Shown in pieces: positions 8,323 through 17,261 of a DNA stretch of 64,000 nucleotides. The stretch spans positions 1,860,001-1,924,000 of the forward strand of contig NZ_CP023434.1 in assembly GCF_003546865.1 (NCBI RefSeq), read 5' to 3'. Both the position numbers and the translations under genes were made by a program. Numbering within the stretch: the stretch's first letter is position 1; each line of letters begins with the position of its first letter. The notes below the pieces were generated by a model that saw only the letters and a program-made list of their open reading frames with translations, was not told the DNA's origin and made no database searches. Origin of the DNA: Suicoccus acidiformans. Its GTDB lineage: Bacteria; Bacillota; Bacilli; Lactobacillales; Aerococcaceae.

Positions 8323-9870
8323 AATGGCGTGGTGGAGGTGTGCCACGGTAGTCTGGAGTGGGTGTAATGACGTGGTAGAGACGCACCACGGTAGTCAGAG
8401 GCGGATTCTATGACGTGGTAGAACTTTACCACGTAAGTCTGGAGTGGGGGCAATGACGTGGTGAAGGTGTACCACGTTAGTCTGGGGTGGAAGCACTGGC
8501 GTGGTAGAGACGCACCACGGTAGTCTGGAGTGGGAGCAATGACGTGGTGAAGGTGCACCACGTTAGTCTTGAGCGGATTCAATGGCGTGGTAGAGACGCA
8601 CCACGGTAGTCTGGAGCAGGTTCTATGACGTGGTGGAGACGCACCACGGTAGTCTGGGGTGGAAGCAATGACGTGGTAGAGACGCACCGCGTTAGTCTGG
8701 GGTGAGTGCACTGGCGTGGTAGAGACGCACCACGGTAGTCTGGGGTGGGGGCAATGACGTGGTGAAGGTGTACCACGTTAGTTTGGAGCGGATTCTATGA
8801 CGTGGTGGAGATGTACCACGTAAGTCAGGAGTGGAAGCAATGGCGTGGTAGAGACGCACCACGGTAGTCTGGGGTGGAAGCAATGACGTGGTAAGGACGC
8901 ACCACGGTAGTCTGGGGTGGAAGCAATGGCGTGGTAGAGACGCACCACGGTAGTCTGGGGTGGGGGCAATGGCGTGGTGAAGGTGCACCACGGTAGTCAG
9001 AGGCGGATTCTATGACGTGGTAGAGTCTTACCACGTAAGTCTGGTGCAGAGGCAATGACGTGGTAGAGACGCACCACGGTAGTCAGAGGCGGATTCTATG
9101 ACGTGGTAGAACCTTACCACGTAAGTCAAGAGCGGGAGCAATGGCGTGGTAAGGACGCACCACGGTAGTCTGGAGTGGGAGCAATGACGTGGTGAAGGTG
9201 TACCACGTTAGTCTGGAGTTGGGGCAATGGCGTGGTAGAGACGAACCACGTTAGTCTGGGGTGGGTGCACTGACGTGGTGAAGGTGCACCACGTCAGTCA
9301 GGAGTGGGGGCAATGGCGTGGTGAAGGTGCACCACGTTAGTCTGGAGTGGAAGCACTGGCGTGGTGAAGGTGCACCACGGTAGTCAGAGGCGGATTCTAT
9401 GACGTGGTAGAGTCTTACCACGTAAGTCTGGTGCAGAGGCTATGACGTGGTAGAACCTTACCACGTAAGTCAGAGACAGGTTCTATGACGTGGTGGAGAT
9501 GTACCACGTAAGTCTGGAGTGGAAGCACTGGCGTGGTAGAGACGCACCACGGTAGTCTGGAGCAGGAGCACTGACGTGGTAGAGACGCACCACGGTAGTC
9601 TGGGGTGGAAGCACTGGCGTGGTAGAGACGAACCACGGTAGTCTGGGGTGGGTGCAATGACATGGTAGAGACTTACCACGTAAGTCTGGTGCAGAGGCAA
9701 TGACGTGGTAGAACCTTACCACATAAGTCAAGAGTGGGAGCAATGGCGTGGTAAGGACGCACCACGGTAGTCTGGGGTGGGTGCAATGGCGTGGTAAGGA
9801 CGCACCACGGTAGTCTGGGGTGGAAGCACTGACGTGGTGAAGGTGCACCACGTCAGTCAATAGCAGATTC
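8323..9870. repeat. Array 1: 36 tandem copies of a 43-bp hairpin repeat
   Basis: Counting from AATGGCGTGG at 8323, units begin every 43 bases; the last unit begins at 9828 (35 x 43 = 1505), so all 36 copies keep the period without an indel. Each unit has a near-invariant stem CGTGGT (unit positions 6-11) and ACCACG (20-25), a variable 8-base loop and a variable linker. Loop sequences (AGAGACGC, GAAGGTGC, AGAACCTT, AAGGACGC) and linker variants recur in different combinations, as expected from unequal crossing-over or gene conversion. Some copies extend the stem: in the unit at 9828, CTGACGTGGTG pairs with CACCACGTCAG. A degenerate edge, GCTGGCGCAG, follows at 9871. Minus-strand reading frames across it are an effect of unit composition. 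Confidence 0.95.
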
Positions 9871-9900
9871 GCTGGCGCAGTCATGATATATCTCGCAATT

Positions 9901-9938
9901 TTAAATCGCCGTCGTTGCAATGAACGACGGCGATTTAA
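9901..9938 (-). terminator. Long hairpin, probable terminator of the PfkB operon
   Basis: TTAAATCGCCGTCGTT (9901-9916) pairs perfectly with AACGACGGCGATTTAA (9923-9938), a 16-bp stem with a 6-base loop, 28 bases past the kinase stop codon. The T tract is short (GATTTAAAATT on the minus strand), so termination is probable but not certain. Confidence 0.65.
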
Positions 9939-9965
9939 GTTTATCGAACGAGCATATCCGATTTT

Positions 9966-10856
9966 TCATTCATTCAGATGTAACTGTGCTAAACTAGCGC
10001 CTCTTTGGGCTACCACTTGTCCAGCTACCTGATTGCCTAACTTTGTTGCTGCTAAGGATGACAAGCCTCTTGATTTGCCGATGATAAAGCCTGCTGTGTG
10101 GGCATCGCCCGCTCCAATTGTATCGACAACTTGGCTTGCCTCAGCTGGAACTTCCGTCATCGTAACGCCATCATAATAGCGGGCTCCTTGGCCGCCCATT
10201 GTAGTTATGATGTCATTTTGTGTGTATGAGTACAAGTCATTAACCGCTGCATCATAGGTGTCTTGCTGAGACAAGGCGAATAATTCGGCTTGGTTGGCGT
10301 GAATAATCGGCGAGAGTGCGTAAATTTGTTGTAATAATTCTCGGTTCAAAAAGTCTGCTCTTGGACTGGGATCAAAGATAATGGTAGCGTCCGGCATTTG
10401 CGTCACCCAATCGAGAATGACCCAGCCGGATTCACCTTCCAATTCATAACCGGATAGATAGATGTAATCATAGACAACTTGTGGAATATAGGCCTGCCAG
10501 TCGGCTTGCCAATGCGTTTCCACTCCGGGCACGGATAGGAAGGTTCGCTCGCCATCAGCTTCAACAAAGGCAATGTTCCAACCGTTATCCATCCGCTCAT
10601 CTTCGACCAGTATTTGTATGGCTTCTTTTTGGAACTGGTTACGAATTATATCGGCATAAGGTCCTTCTCCAATAGGACAGAAGAAATCATGGGCAACCGC
10701 CGCTTGGGTCAAAAGGCGCTGAACATTATACCCGCAACCTCCGACCAGTACTTCTTCGAGTTCTCCGTAAATATCATCGCCTGTCTTTGGCAAGCGGTCG
10801 ATATTGACAATGATGTCTATGACGGCTGCACCAATTACTAGGGTTCTAGCTTGCAT
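9966..10856 (-). CDS. PfkB-family carbohydrate/nucleoside kinase
   Basis: ATP-dependent sugar or nucleoside kinase of the ribokinase fold, 296 residues. The N-terminal block is VIGAAVIDIIVNIDRLPKTG, and the C-terminal PfkB signature DTIGAGDAHTAGF carries the catalytic aspartate and anion hole. GGCGYN marks the substrate-binding loop. It overlaps the permease gene by 11 bases and is the last gene of a three-gene operon. The set of permease, ADP-ribosylglycohydrolase and PfkB kinase parallels E. coli yegT-yegU-yegV (established gene content, with a different permease family), suggesting uptake and phosphorylation of a nucleoside-like compound. The substrate is unknown. Confidence 0.88.
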   Translation of the reverse strand: MQARTLVIGAAVIDIIVNIDRLPKTGDDIYGELEEVLVGGCGYNVQRLLTQAAVAHDFFCPIGEGPYADIIRNQFQKEAIQILVEDERMDNGWNIAFVEADGERTFLSVPGVETHWQADWQAYIPQVVYDYIYLSGYELEGESGWVILDWVTQMPDATIIFDPSPRADFLNRELLQQIYALSPIIHANQAELFALSQQDTYDAAVNDLYSYTQNDIITTMGGQGARYYDGVTMTEVPAEASQVVDTIGAGDAHTAGFIIGKSRGLSSLAATKLGNQVAGQVVAQRGASLAQLHLNE

Positions 10857-12204
10857 GATGTCCCCTCCTCACAGTTGACGTCAGCCACATCAAAGTGGCG
10901 CTAACTATCATCGCTAGCAGTACTCCCAAGGAATTATCGGCGAAAAGACCTGTCGCAAAAGGCCCGGTAAAGAACTGATTATTCGTAAAGAGAAAGCCAG
11001 TTCCTACCCCGACAAGCCAGCTGCTGATGGCGGGCCAATTAGCTTGATTCGGTCCCTTTACTTTAAGTAGTTCAAGATTGTACCCTTTTTGCCGGCGATT
11101 GATTAGGTAATCTACGAGAAAGACTGCCGCCCAAGCAGCTAGTAGAATGCCTAGCAGGCCGAGAAAGGTTTCAAAGATACTGAGAAATGAGGCAGAAAAG
11201 AAGAGCACGTATAAAGCAATGGTCACCATCAAGAGTCCGTGCAGGAGCATCGAAGTTTTTTGGCTCATGTGAATATTCAAGGATGCGAGGTTCATATTGG
11301 CTGATTGCAGGCTGACAATACATTGGGGAATGAGTCCGCCCACAGCCGTCAGAAGGTATACTAGGCCGAGTCCACTGGGTAAAGCTGCATGGATATCTAA
11401 CATAGGATTAGCCGCCGTAATAAAAGCTGGATGCATATTACCCAGTATAATCCCCGCTGTCAAAATAACAAAAAGCGGAATAAAGGCACCGATCGTCGTG
11501 CTCCAAAAAACGCTCGAATGGGCTGCTGTCTGCTTTTGATAGGCGCCATAATCTGCACCGGCAATGGCCCAATTGATTCCCGTTCCAGCTGCGATAATCG
11601 ACACAGCAGGCCAGAAGCCTGATGCCCAGCCCCCTGCAGGCCTGGCAAGTAGCTCACCCCAATTCGCATCCCTAAGAAGCACCCATAAGACCAAGAGGGT
11701 TAAGGCACCAAAGACATACGTCAGGATGGTCTGAACTTTCGCCAATCGGTTAGCATCAATCCGTCCAGACAATAAAACCAAGGCGACAAAAATAGCTAGA
11801 GAAAATAGTGTCACAAACGTCCCTTCAATCCCTAGTAAATTCTGGAAAAACACATTCAAAATAAGGGTTCCCGTGACAATATTCACCGCTAACCAACCAA
11901 TTAAATTTAACCAAGCGACAAAATTAGGAATAATATTCCCTTTGATACCAAAAGGTGCTCGTGACAGGACAAAGGTCGTAATTCCGGTCTTTTGGCCAAT
12001 GACACCTATCCATCCAACCAAGGCAAAGGATCCGGCCCCTAGGGCTGCAACCATAAGTGATTGATAGAAATTTAGTTCGTAGCCAACAATCATTGTCCCC
12101 ATAACAATCCCAAGAATGCCAATATTATTCGCAAACCAAATAAAGAATAAATCACGCGGAGTCGAGCGTCTTTGGTTATCAGGAACCTGTATTTCATTAT
12201 TCAT
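10846..12204 (-). CDS. NCS1-family purine/cytosine-type permease
   Basis: Integral membrane symporter of the nucleobase:cation symporter-1 family (CodB-like), about 452 residues and about 12 membrane segments. The N-terminal WFANNIGILGIVMGTMIVG and FVLSRAPFGIKGN blocks are typical of the family. Family members import cytosine, purines, allantoin, hydantoins or thiamine. The frame is open to 12249, but the ATG at 12204 has AGAAGG 8 bases upstream and overlaps the preceding stop codon by 8 bases (ATGAATAA), showing translational coupling to the glycohydrolase. It is the middle gene of the operon. Confidence 0.88.
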   Translation of the reverse strand: MNNEIQVPDNQRRSTPRDLFFIWFANNIGILGIVMGTMIVGYELNFYQSLMVAALGAGSFALVGWIGVIGQKTGITTFVLSRAPFGIKGNIIPNFVAWLNLIGWLAVNIVTGTLILNVFFQNLLGIEGTFVTLFSLAIFVALVLLSGRIDANRLAKVQTILTYVFGALTLLVLWVLLRDANWGELLARPAGGWASGFWPAVSIIAAGTGINWAIAGADYGAYQKQTAAHSSVFWSTTIGAFIPLFVILTAGIILGNMHPAFITAANPMLDIHAALPSGLGLVYLLTAVGGLIPQCIVSLQSANMNLASLNIHMSQKTSMLLHGLLMVTIALYVLFFSASFLSIFETFLGLLGILLAAWAAVFLVDYLINRRQKGYNLELLKVKGPNQANWPAISSWLVGVGTGFLFTNNQFFTGPFATGLFADNSLGVLLAMIVSATLMWLTSTVRRGHHAS

Positions 12205-13222
12205 ATAACTTACCTTCTTCCTTAAAACGTGTATATATTGCTTGAGCATAGTTTTCTAAGTTAACCGCATTCGCCTCATCAATCAACTCTACCCAGGCTG
12301 AGTCAATCTGGTCAAAGCCCTGGTAAGCTCCACAAATAGCACAGGCCATGCAACCAATGGTATCCGTATCCCCACCGAGATTCGCACATAATTTCGCACA
12401 ATGAGTTACGTCCTGAGCATAGTAAGCAATAGCTAAAGCTGCCGGAACTGATTCCGTAATCAAAGTCGTCGTCCCTAATAAGTCATACACAGCTTGCAAA
12501 AAGAGTTGGTCCGCATTTTGGAAGCGGTGGGCTAAGTTGATGCCTAGTTTGATGCGTTCTTTAATAGACGCTTGATAAGTCTCTGCCCCTTTGCTTAAGG
12601 CCAAATCATGCAGATGATAGACAAACTCCAGCATATCCGCCCAGTCTCGCCCTTGGGTAAAATAGCTCACAGCACCAGCTACAACAACCGCACCCGCAAT
12701 CGCAACATCAGACGAGTGAGTTGTGGCCGTAATTTCTGTCACATAGTCAATGAGAGCTGTTGCTTCATCCGGCGTGAATAACAAACCAATCGGTGAAATG
12801 CGCATCGCAGAACCATTGGTAATAGCTTGATTGGTAATTACACCAAGCTCTTCGCGACATTTGCCTGCTCGCATCCCTAACAGCGCTGCCTTCGTCGACG
12901 GACCGAATATTTCCTTCTCAAAAGCTTGATTCACCTCACCCCATTGAATTAATTTCTCAGCAATATCTGCTTGCTTCGGTTGAAAATCCGTCGCAATAAG
13001 TGAATCAAGTATTACCAAGGCCGTCGCTGTATCGTCCGTAAACTGACCCTTGGTGAAATTCTTCGCCACCTCATTGCTTTCTGGTCCATCCAGAAAATCA
13101 TTAATCTCCCCGAAATAGTCCTGAATCTTCGCCCGCGACCAAAGCTCTCCCGGCATCCCAAAAGCGTCACCAATCGCTTGGCCATATAAGGTGCCTCGTA
13201 TCACTTGCAACGTTTGATCCAA
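12197..13222 (-). CDS. ADP-ribosylglycohydrolase family protein
   Basis: DraG/ARH-type hydrolase with a binuclear magnesium site that cleaves N- or O-glycosidic bonds of ADP-ribose-like compounds. Metal-site motifs are present: FTDDTATA near residue 60 and GGDTDTIGCMACAICGAY near 280. TNGSAMRISPIG and THSSDVAIAGA are also family blocks. Length (341 aa) is normal. The start codon is TTG at 13222, with AAGGAGGGG 7 bases upstream. It is first in the operon with the permease and PfkB kinase, directly behind a good promoter. In this setting it may hydrolyse a nucleoside or ADP-ribosyl conjugate (inference). Confidence 0.9.
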   Translation of the reverse strand: MDQTLQVIRGTLYGQAIGDAFGMPGELWSRAKIQDYFGEINDFLDGPESNEVAKNFTKGQFTDDTATALVILDSLIATDFQPKQADIAEKLIQWGEVNQAFEKEIFGPSTKAALLGMRAGKCREELGVITNQAITNGSAMRISPIGLLFTPDEATALIDYVTEITATTHSSDVAIAGAVVVAGAVSYFTQGRDWADMLEFVYHLHDLALSKGAETYQASIKERIKLGINLAHRFQNADQLFLQAVYDLLGTTTLITESVPAALAIAYYAQDVTHCAKLCANLGGDTDTIGCMACAICGAYQGFDQIDSAWVELIDEANAVNLENYAQAIYTRFKEEGKLYE

Positions 13223-13260
13223 ATTATCCCCTCCTTTAAAGTGCTTTAATCGTCTGTTTT

Positions 13261-13289
13261 ATTATACAGCAAGGAATGTTTTTAGACAA
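13261..13289 (-). promoter_or_regulatory. Promoter of the glycohydrolase/permease/kinase operon
   Basis: On the minus strand TTGTCT (13284-13289), 17 bases, TATAAT (13261-13266) with an upstream TGC, about 38 bases before the TTG start codon. No obvious operator palindrome overlaps it. Confidence 0.7.
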
Positions 13290-13521
13290 AAATCAGTGAA
13301 TCAGCAAATGAGTTGAGATAGATCCTTTGACTCCTTTCGGATTTGTCGTAGAAAGCTGAATGAGTATAGGGCTCCACAGTAAGTACTGTATCTCAGTCTT
13401 TAGAAGAGATTGACGGATGGGCTTGCTTGGGGTTGTGCGTCTCGGCTGAGAGAGGTCTTTGGAGGTACTGTAGAGGATAATTGGACAGTAAAGTCGGATA
13501 TTGTTGTGTAAAAGTGAGTCC
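13290..13521. other. Intergenic sequence between promoter and array 2
   Basis: No gene, RNA or repeat recognised. A 76-codon minus-strand frame here lacks a ribosome binding site and family resemblance. Confidence 0.5.
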
Positions 13522-13994
13522 ACTGGCGTGGGAGAGGTCCATCACGTTAGTCACGAGCAGGTTCAATGACGTGGGAGAAGTCCACCACGTTAGTCACGAG
13601 CAGGTTCACTATCGTGGTAGAAGTCCACCAGGTTAGTCTGAGGCAGATTCAATGACGTGGGGGAGATGCTCCACGTTAGTCAAAAGCAAGTTCTATGACG
13701 TGGTAGAGGTCCACCACGTTAGTCAGAGGCGGATTCACTGTCGTGGTGGAACCCTACCACGTCAGTCTGGAGCAAGTTCAATAACGTGGTAGAGGTCCAC
13801 CACGCCAATCTGAGGCGGATTCAATGACGTGGGGGAGTCTTACCACGTCAGTCAGAAGCAGATTCAATGACGTGGGGGAAGTCCACCACGTCAGTCTTGA
13901 GCCAATCCAATGACGTGATAGAGGTGCACCACGCTAGTCTGAGGCAGTTTCACTGTCGTGGTGGAACCCTACCACGTAAGCCAGGAGGCAGAAT
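13522..13994. repeat. Array 2: 11 tandem copies of the 43-bp hairpin repeat
   Basis: Units start at 13522 and every 43 bases to 13952 (11 x 43 = 473) with no indel. They share the stem CGTGGT/ACCACG with array 1 and stand in the same orientation, but form a distinct subfamily: loops are AGAGGTCC or AGAAGTCC rather than AGAGACGC, the first arm is often CGTGGG, and linkers are GAGGCGGATTC or GAGCAGGTTC. It ends with TCTGGCGCG, like the edge of array 1. The two arrays bracket the permease/kinase operon as direct repeats. Confidence 0.93.
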
Positions 13995-14045
13995 CCTCTG
14001 GCGCGCTAAACCCTACCTACCCACCCTTCCTTCATCTATCAAACG

Positions 14046-14078
14046 AAAAATACCGCTACTGCACCCAGTAACGGCATT
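14046..14078 (-). terminator. Terminator of the PTS/UroD/M20 operon
   Basis: On the minus strand GCCGTTACTG-ggtg-CAGTAGCGGT is followed by ATTTTTCG, with one G-T pair in the stem, about 84 bases past the M20 peptidase stop codon. Confidence 0.7.
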
Positions 14079-14161
14079 TTGAATACTGTTTCCTTTAACC
14101 ACTCACCAACAAATCGAGCGGCCTTCTCACAAGCGTCAACACCCTGCTTGCTCCGCCCTAC

Positions 14162-15460
14162 CTACAACTCAAAATCCACAAAAGCACAAATAGCTTGGGC
14201 GTATATATAAGCCGCGTCTTTGAAGGATTGGATGAGTATGCGCTCATCGGCACGATGGGCGTGACTATGTTCACCAGGAAAGCCTGGGCCGAAGCTGATG
14301 CAGTTGGGGAAGTATTTCGCATAGGTTGTGCCAGCAATGGCTAATGGTTCGCTCAATGGGCGACTCACCGGCAAATTGCTCAAGGCATCCTGGTAGACTT
14401 CGAGGAGTTTCTGTATTAGCGGATGATCTTGGCTATAGCGGTAGCCTTGGGCGATGTTCTCTCGCGTTATGTGACTTTCTTGGAGTCTGAAAGTCTTCAG
14501 CAGTTCGTGTTTAGCCTGGTAAATATCCAGACTTTCTGTAACTCGTATATCCAGGGTCAGCAGAACGGAGTCAGCGTTTGTCATTTCCAATTTAGTCGGC
14601 TTGACGACAATTGCTTCATTTGCAAAAGGAATTTCATAAGCCACATCTGCCTGGTAAGGGACCAGGCGATCTAAGAAACTTCCGGTTGCGCCTTTCTTGG
14701 CTTTAAATAGCTCCATAATCGCATTCTGCTTGCCTTGGTAGTTTCCTGCGTGGGCGGCTTCGCCTTTAAAAATTTGGCGTTCACCTGCTTGGACGATTTC
14801 TGCTGTATCTGGAATAATATTCGTGTCGGTTCCGCCAGACAGCCCCTCCGCATCAGGGTAACCCAAGTCTGCCAAGGTCAGACGAAAGCTAAGATTCCAA
14901 ATGCTCTCTTCCGCCAGAACGAGCGGAAACTTAGCGTCAGGCACTAAGCCATAAGCTGGCATTTCTTCCTGGTTCGCAAGGTATTTCTGAGCGCAATGGA
15001 AATCAGACTCTTCGTCTGCACCGACAATTAAGCGGATTCGCAAGGGAATATTGTGGTCTTGGACATATTTCATCGCATATAAGCACATGACCACTGGCCC
15101 TTTATCATCCGAGATTCCCCTGCCGTAAATCGTATCCGCTGTCACTTCACCCAGGGGGTTAAAGGCCCAGGTAGTCGCATCATAGTCGACAATATCCACA
15201 TGGCCAATGATGCCAACTAAGGGCAAAGTCGGATTACCGATTTCGACCCACGCATAGTAATCATCTTCCCGGTGGATTTGGTGCATGCCTAAACGATGGC
15301 AAAGGCGCTCAAATTCATTGAGCACCTCGTGAATCGCTTGGCCGAAAAGGTAAGCACCCGCATCCGCTTGCTTCACCGATGGGATGCGCACTAAATTTAG
15401 AACATCTTGAAGCATATCCGCATAATTAGCCTCGACATAGTCTTGATAATCTACTTGCAT
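14162..15460 (-). CDS. M20-family dipeptidase (PepV/Sapep-like)
   Basis: Zinc-dependent cytosolic peptidase, 432 residues. M20 metal-site blocks are in order: IIGHVDIVD near residue 85, YGRGISDDKGPVVM near 112 (bridging aspartate), VGADEESDFHCA near 150 (catalytic and ligand glutamates), and a C-terminal PGEHSHAHRADE with the last histidine ligand. The GISDDKGP form and length fit the PepV/Sapep group, which cleaves dipeptides or beta-alanyl peptides. It is the last gene of the mannose-type PTS operon, starting 3 bases after the UroD-like gene. Placement with a PTS suggests it processes a peptide-like or amino-acid-conjugated substrate (inference). Confidence 0.88.
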   Translation of the reverse strand: MQVDYQDYVEANYADMLQDVLNLVRIPSVKQADAGAYLFGQAIHEVLNEFERLCHRLGMHQIHREDDYYAWVEIGNPTLPLVGIIGHVDIVDYDATTWAFNPLGEVTADTIYGRGISDDKGPVVMCLYAMKYVQDHNIPLRIRLIVGADEESDFHCAQKYLANQEEMPAYGLVPDAKFPLVLAEESIWNLSFRLTLADLGYPDAEGLSGGTDTNIIPDTAEIVQAGERQIFKGEAAHAGNYQGKQNAIMELFKAKKGATGSFLDRLVPYQADVAYEIPFANEAIVVKPTKLEMTNADSVLLTLDIRVTESLDIYQAKHELLKTFRLQESHITRENIAQGYRYSQDHPLIQKLLEVYQDALSNLPVSRPLSEPLAIAGTTYAKYFPNCISFGPGFPGEHSHAHRADERILIQSFKDAAYIYAQAICAFVDFEL

Positions 15461-15462
15461 TA

Positions 15463-16410
15463 TTATGCCTCTCTAGCAAAGGTAGCCGCTGTTTGAATGC
15501 GGGCATAATCAATCTCCGTTGGTAAGGTGCAGTCGGCCCCTAGAATAAAGCGACGACCTTGCATTTCATCCAGAATATCACTAACCGCTGCTTGGATATC
15601 CGCCTCACTGCCTTCAACCAATACGCCTGAGCGGTCATCTAAGCCGCCGAGAATGACTTTGTTTTCAAAGCGATCTGCCCCCTCAGTTAAGGATAGGCCG
15701 GTTTCATAAATAGGCCAGTTCACAACATCGGCTGGGTAGGCGCTGAACCGATCGAAATCGATATTGGTTTTACAAATGTGGAGGAAAATTGGTTTCTGGC
15801 GAACTTCTTTCAAGATTGCCAAATCATAGGGCGCAATAAATTCTTCATAGAATTCACGGGGCAGTCGGTCTGCTTCGCCTCCTAAAGCGGCATAGTAAAT
15901 ACCGTCTACAGCTGTCTCTTGAGCTACATTTAGCATATTGATGACATTCTCCGTAGTTGCTTTAATAGCGTCTAGGACGGCTTGCTTATTTTGTTGCGCA
16001 TGTTCTAAGAGCACTTCCAAAGAACCTGCGTACTTCAAACCGGAACTATGGGACAGGGAGGCCACTAAGCCATGCACCGTTCCAATGGAATAATAGTCGC
16101 CGTCCAATAAATCCACAACTCGATTAGAAATCTCGCGCTGCTCAGCAAATAGCGAGTCCTTCGGAGACCATACCGAAATCTTCCCCCAATCGGAAGCTTT
16201 CTGGACTGCATCTTTCCGGCGAAACTCATTCTCATTCATCACCTTCACCACGGATAAATCTCCCGCCTGGGCGAAATGCAAATGAGCCTGCGCCTTATCC
16301 TCAATACTTCCTTGATTGACCGTCTCATCGAAATGAATCCAAAAACCTGCCGGAACAAAGTCATAGGCTTCCCCATGCATCAATTTAATTACATTCTCGC
16401 GCTTATTCAT
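15463..16410 (-). CDS. Uroporphyrinogen decarboxylase-family protein
   Basis: A (beta/alpha)8 protein of the URO-D superfamily, 315 residues. The start MNKRENVIKLMHGEAYDFVPAG, the middle YAALGGEADRLPREFYEEFI and the end RRFILGADCTLPTEIDYARI resemble URO-D-like methyltransferases and uncharacterised relatives more than HemE. FLHICKTNIDF is in the place of the metal-binding HxC region of cobalamin/coenzyme M methyltransferases: it has histidine and cysteine two residues apart. True HemE function is unlikely because the gene lies in a PTS operon, not with hem genes. The substrate is unknown. It lies 16 bases after the IID gene. Confidence 0.75.
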   Translation of the reverse strand: MNKRENVIKLMHGEAYDFVPAGFWIHFDETVNQGSIEDKAQAHLHFAQAGDLSVVKVMNENEFRRKDAVQKASDWGKISVWSPKDSLFAEQREISNRVVDLLDGDYYSIGTVHGLVASLSHSSGLKYAGSLEVLLEHAQQNKQAVLDAIKATTENVINMLNVAQETAVDGIYYAALGGEADRLPREFYEEFIAPYDLAILKEVRQKPIFLHICKTNIDFDRFSAYPADVVNWPIYETGLSLTEGADRFENKVILGGLDDRSGVLVEGSEADIQAAVSDILDEMQGRRFILGADCTLPTEIDYARIQTAATFAREA

Positions 16411-16425
16411 GATCTAACCCTTTCT

Positions 16426-17247
16426 TTAGAAAATACCGAAGAAGGCGCCCACTAGGCAAACAATCGTAATAATCACCATTAATTGACTGAGTGTAAATTT
16501 ATCTTTCTTCAAGGCCCAGTATACCAATAAAACCGCTGCGAGTGGCAGTAAACCAGGAACGATCCCGTCTAAGGTTTCTTGGACATTAATGACCGATCCA
16601 GATACATTGAATTCAAGGGGTGTTTCCAAGCGGACCATATTCGCAGATAAGGCGCCCATCATAAACATACCGAGAATCGAAGCCGTCTGAATCATGGCAT
16701 TAATACGACCACTTTGTAGGATATCCATAATAGATTTGCGCCCTTGCTGGTAGCCCGTATGCATAAAACCTAGGCCGACAAAGAAGTGAATGACTGAGAA
16801 GGCGACGATAAAGAAAGCCCCTAAGAAATTTCCTGTCACCGCAAAAGAAGCGGCCAATGAGTAGAAAATCGTCTGAATTGTCCCAAAGTCTAAGGAGTCG
16901 CCGATTCCTGCCAAAGGCCCCATTAACCCCGATTTAAAGGAGGTGATCGTCTCATCAGGAATATCTTCGCCACTCGCCTTCTGCTCTTCCATGGCGACGG
17001 TTGTACCAATGATTAACGCACCCCAAATTGCCTGAGTATTAAAGAAGGCAAGATGTCTTTGCAGGCCATCTTTAAGTCCTTGACTACCTTTACCATATAA
17101 CTTCTCCAGAATAGGGCCCATGGAAGCAGCATAAGCCAGGGACTGCATCCGCTCAAAAGAGTTCGAAATTTCCGCTGTCCACCACCAACGAAGATATGTG
17201 CGGGTAATGTCGCGTTTAGTTAATTGTGTTTTATTATTTGATTCCAT
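16426..17247 (-). CDS. PTS mannose/fructose/sorbose family IID component
   Basis: Membrane subunit of a mannose-family phosphotransferase permease, 273 residues. N-terminal LTKRDITRTYLRWWWTAEIS and the segments FNTQAIWGALIIGTTVAMEE and GLMGPLAGIGDSLDFGTIQT are characteristic IID blocks. The C terminus is hydrophobic. It works with IIC to move the sugar while IIAB phosphorylates it. It is 14 bases downstream of IIC. There is no sequence-based substrate assignment. Confidence 0.95.
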   Translation of the reverse strand: MESNNKTQLTKRDITRTYLRWWWTAEISNSFERMQSLAYAASMGPILEKLYGKGSQGLKDGLQRHLAFFNTQAIWGALIIGTTVAMEEQKASGEDIPDETITSFKSGLMGPLAGIGDSLDFGTIQTIFYSLAASFAVTGNFLGAFFIVAFSVIHFFVGLGFMHTGYQQGRKSIMDILQSGRINAMIQTASILGMFMMGALSANMVRLETPLEFNVSGSVINVQETLDGIVPGLLPLAAVLLVYWALKKDKFTLSQLMVIITIVCLVGAFFGIF

Positions 17248-17261
17248 GTGTATCCTCCTGA

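Noticed and set aside
8131-8367. 78-codon frame ahead of array 1
   Set aside because: It enters the repeat array and shows no conserved features.
8323-9870. CRISPR array
   Set aside because: There are no unique spacers of constant length between identical repeats; the whole 43-base unit is repeated with scattered substitutions, and no cas genes are present.
8295-9920. Long overlapping minus-strand reading frames across repeat array 1 (up to 145 codons)
   Set aside because: The 43-base unit lacks stop codons on that strand, so all three frames stay open by composition. No ribosome binding sites fit, frames begin and end at unit variants, and 43 is not a multiple of 3.
13293-13523. 76-codon minus-strand frame upstream of the glycohydrolase promoter
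   Set aside because: No ribosome binding site and no recognisable domain; it overlaps the start of array 2.
15463-16410. HemE, uroporphyrinogen decarboxylase for heme
   Set aside because: It belongs to the URO-D superfamily, but conserved blocks fit the diverged methyltransferase-like branch, and it lies in a PTS operon far from the hem genes.
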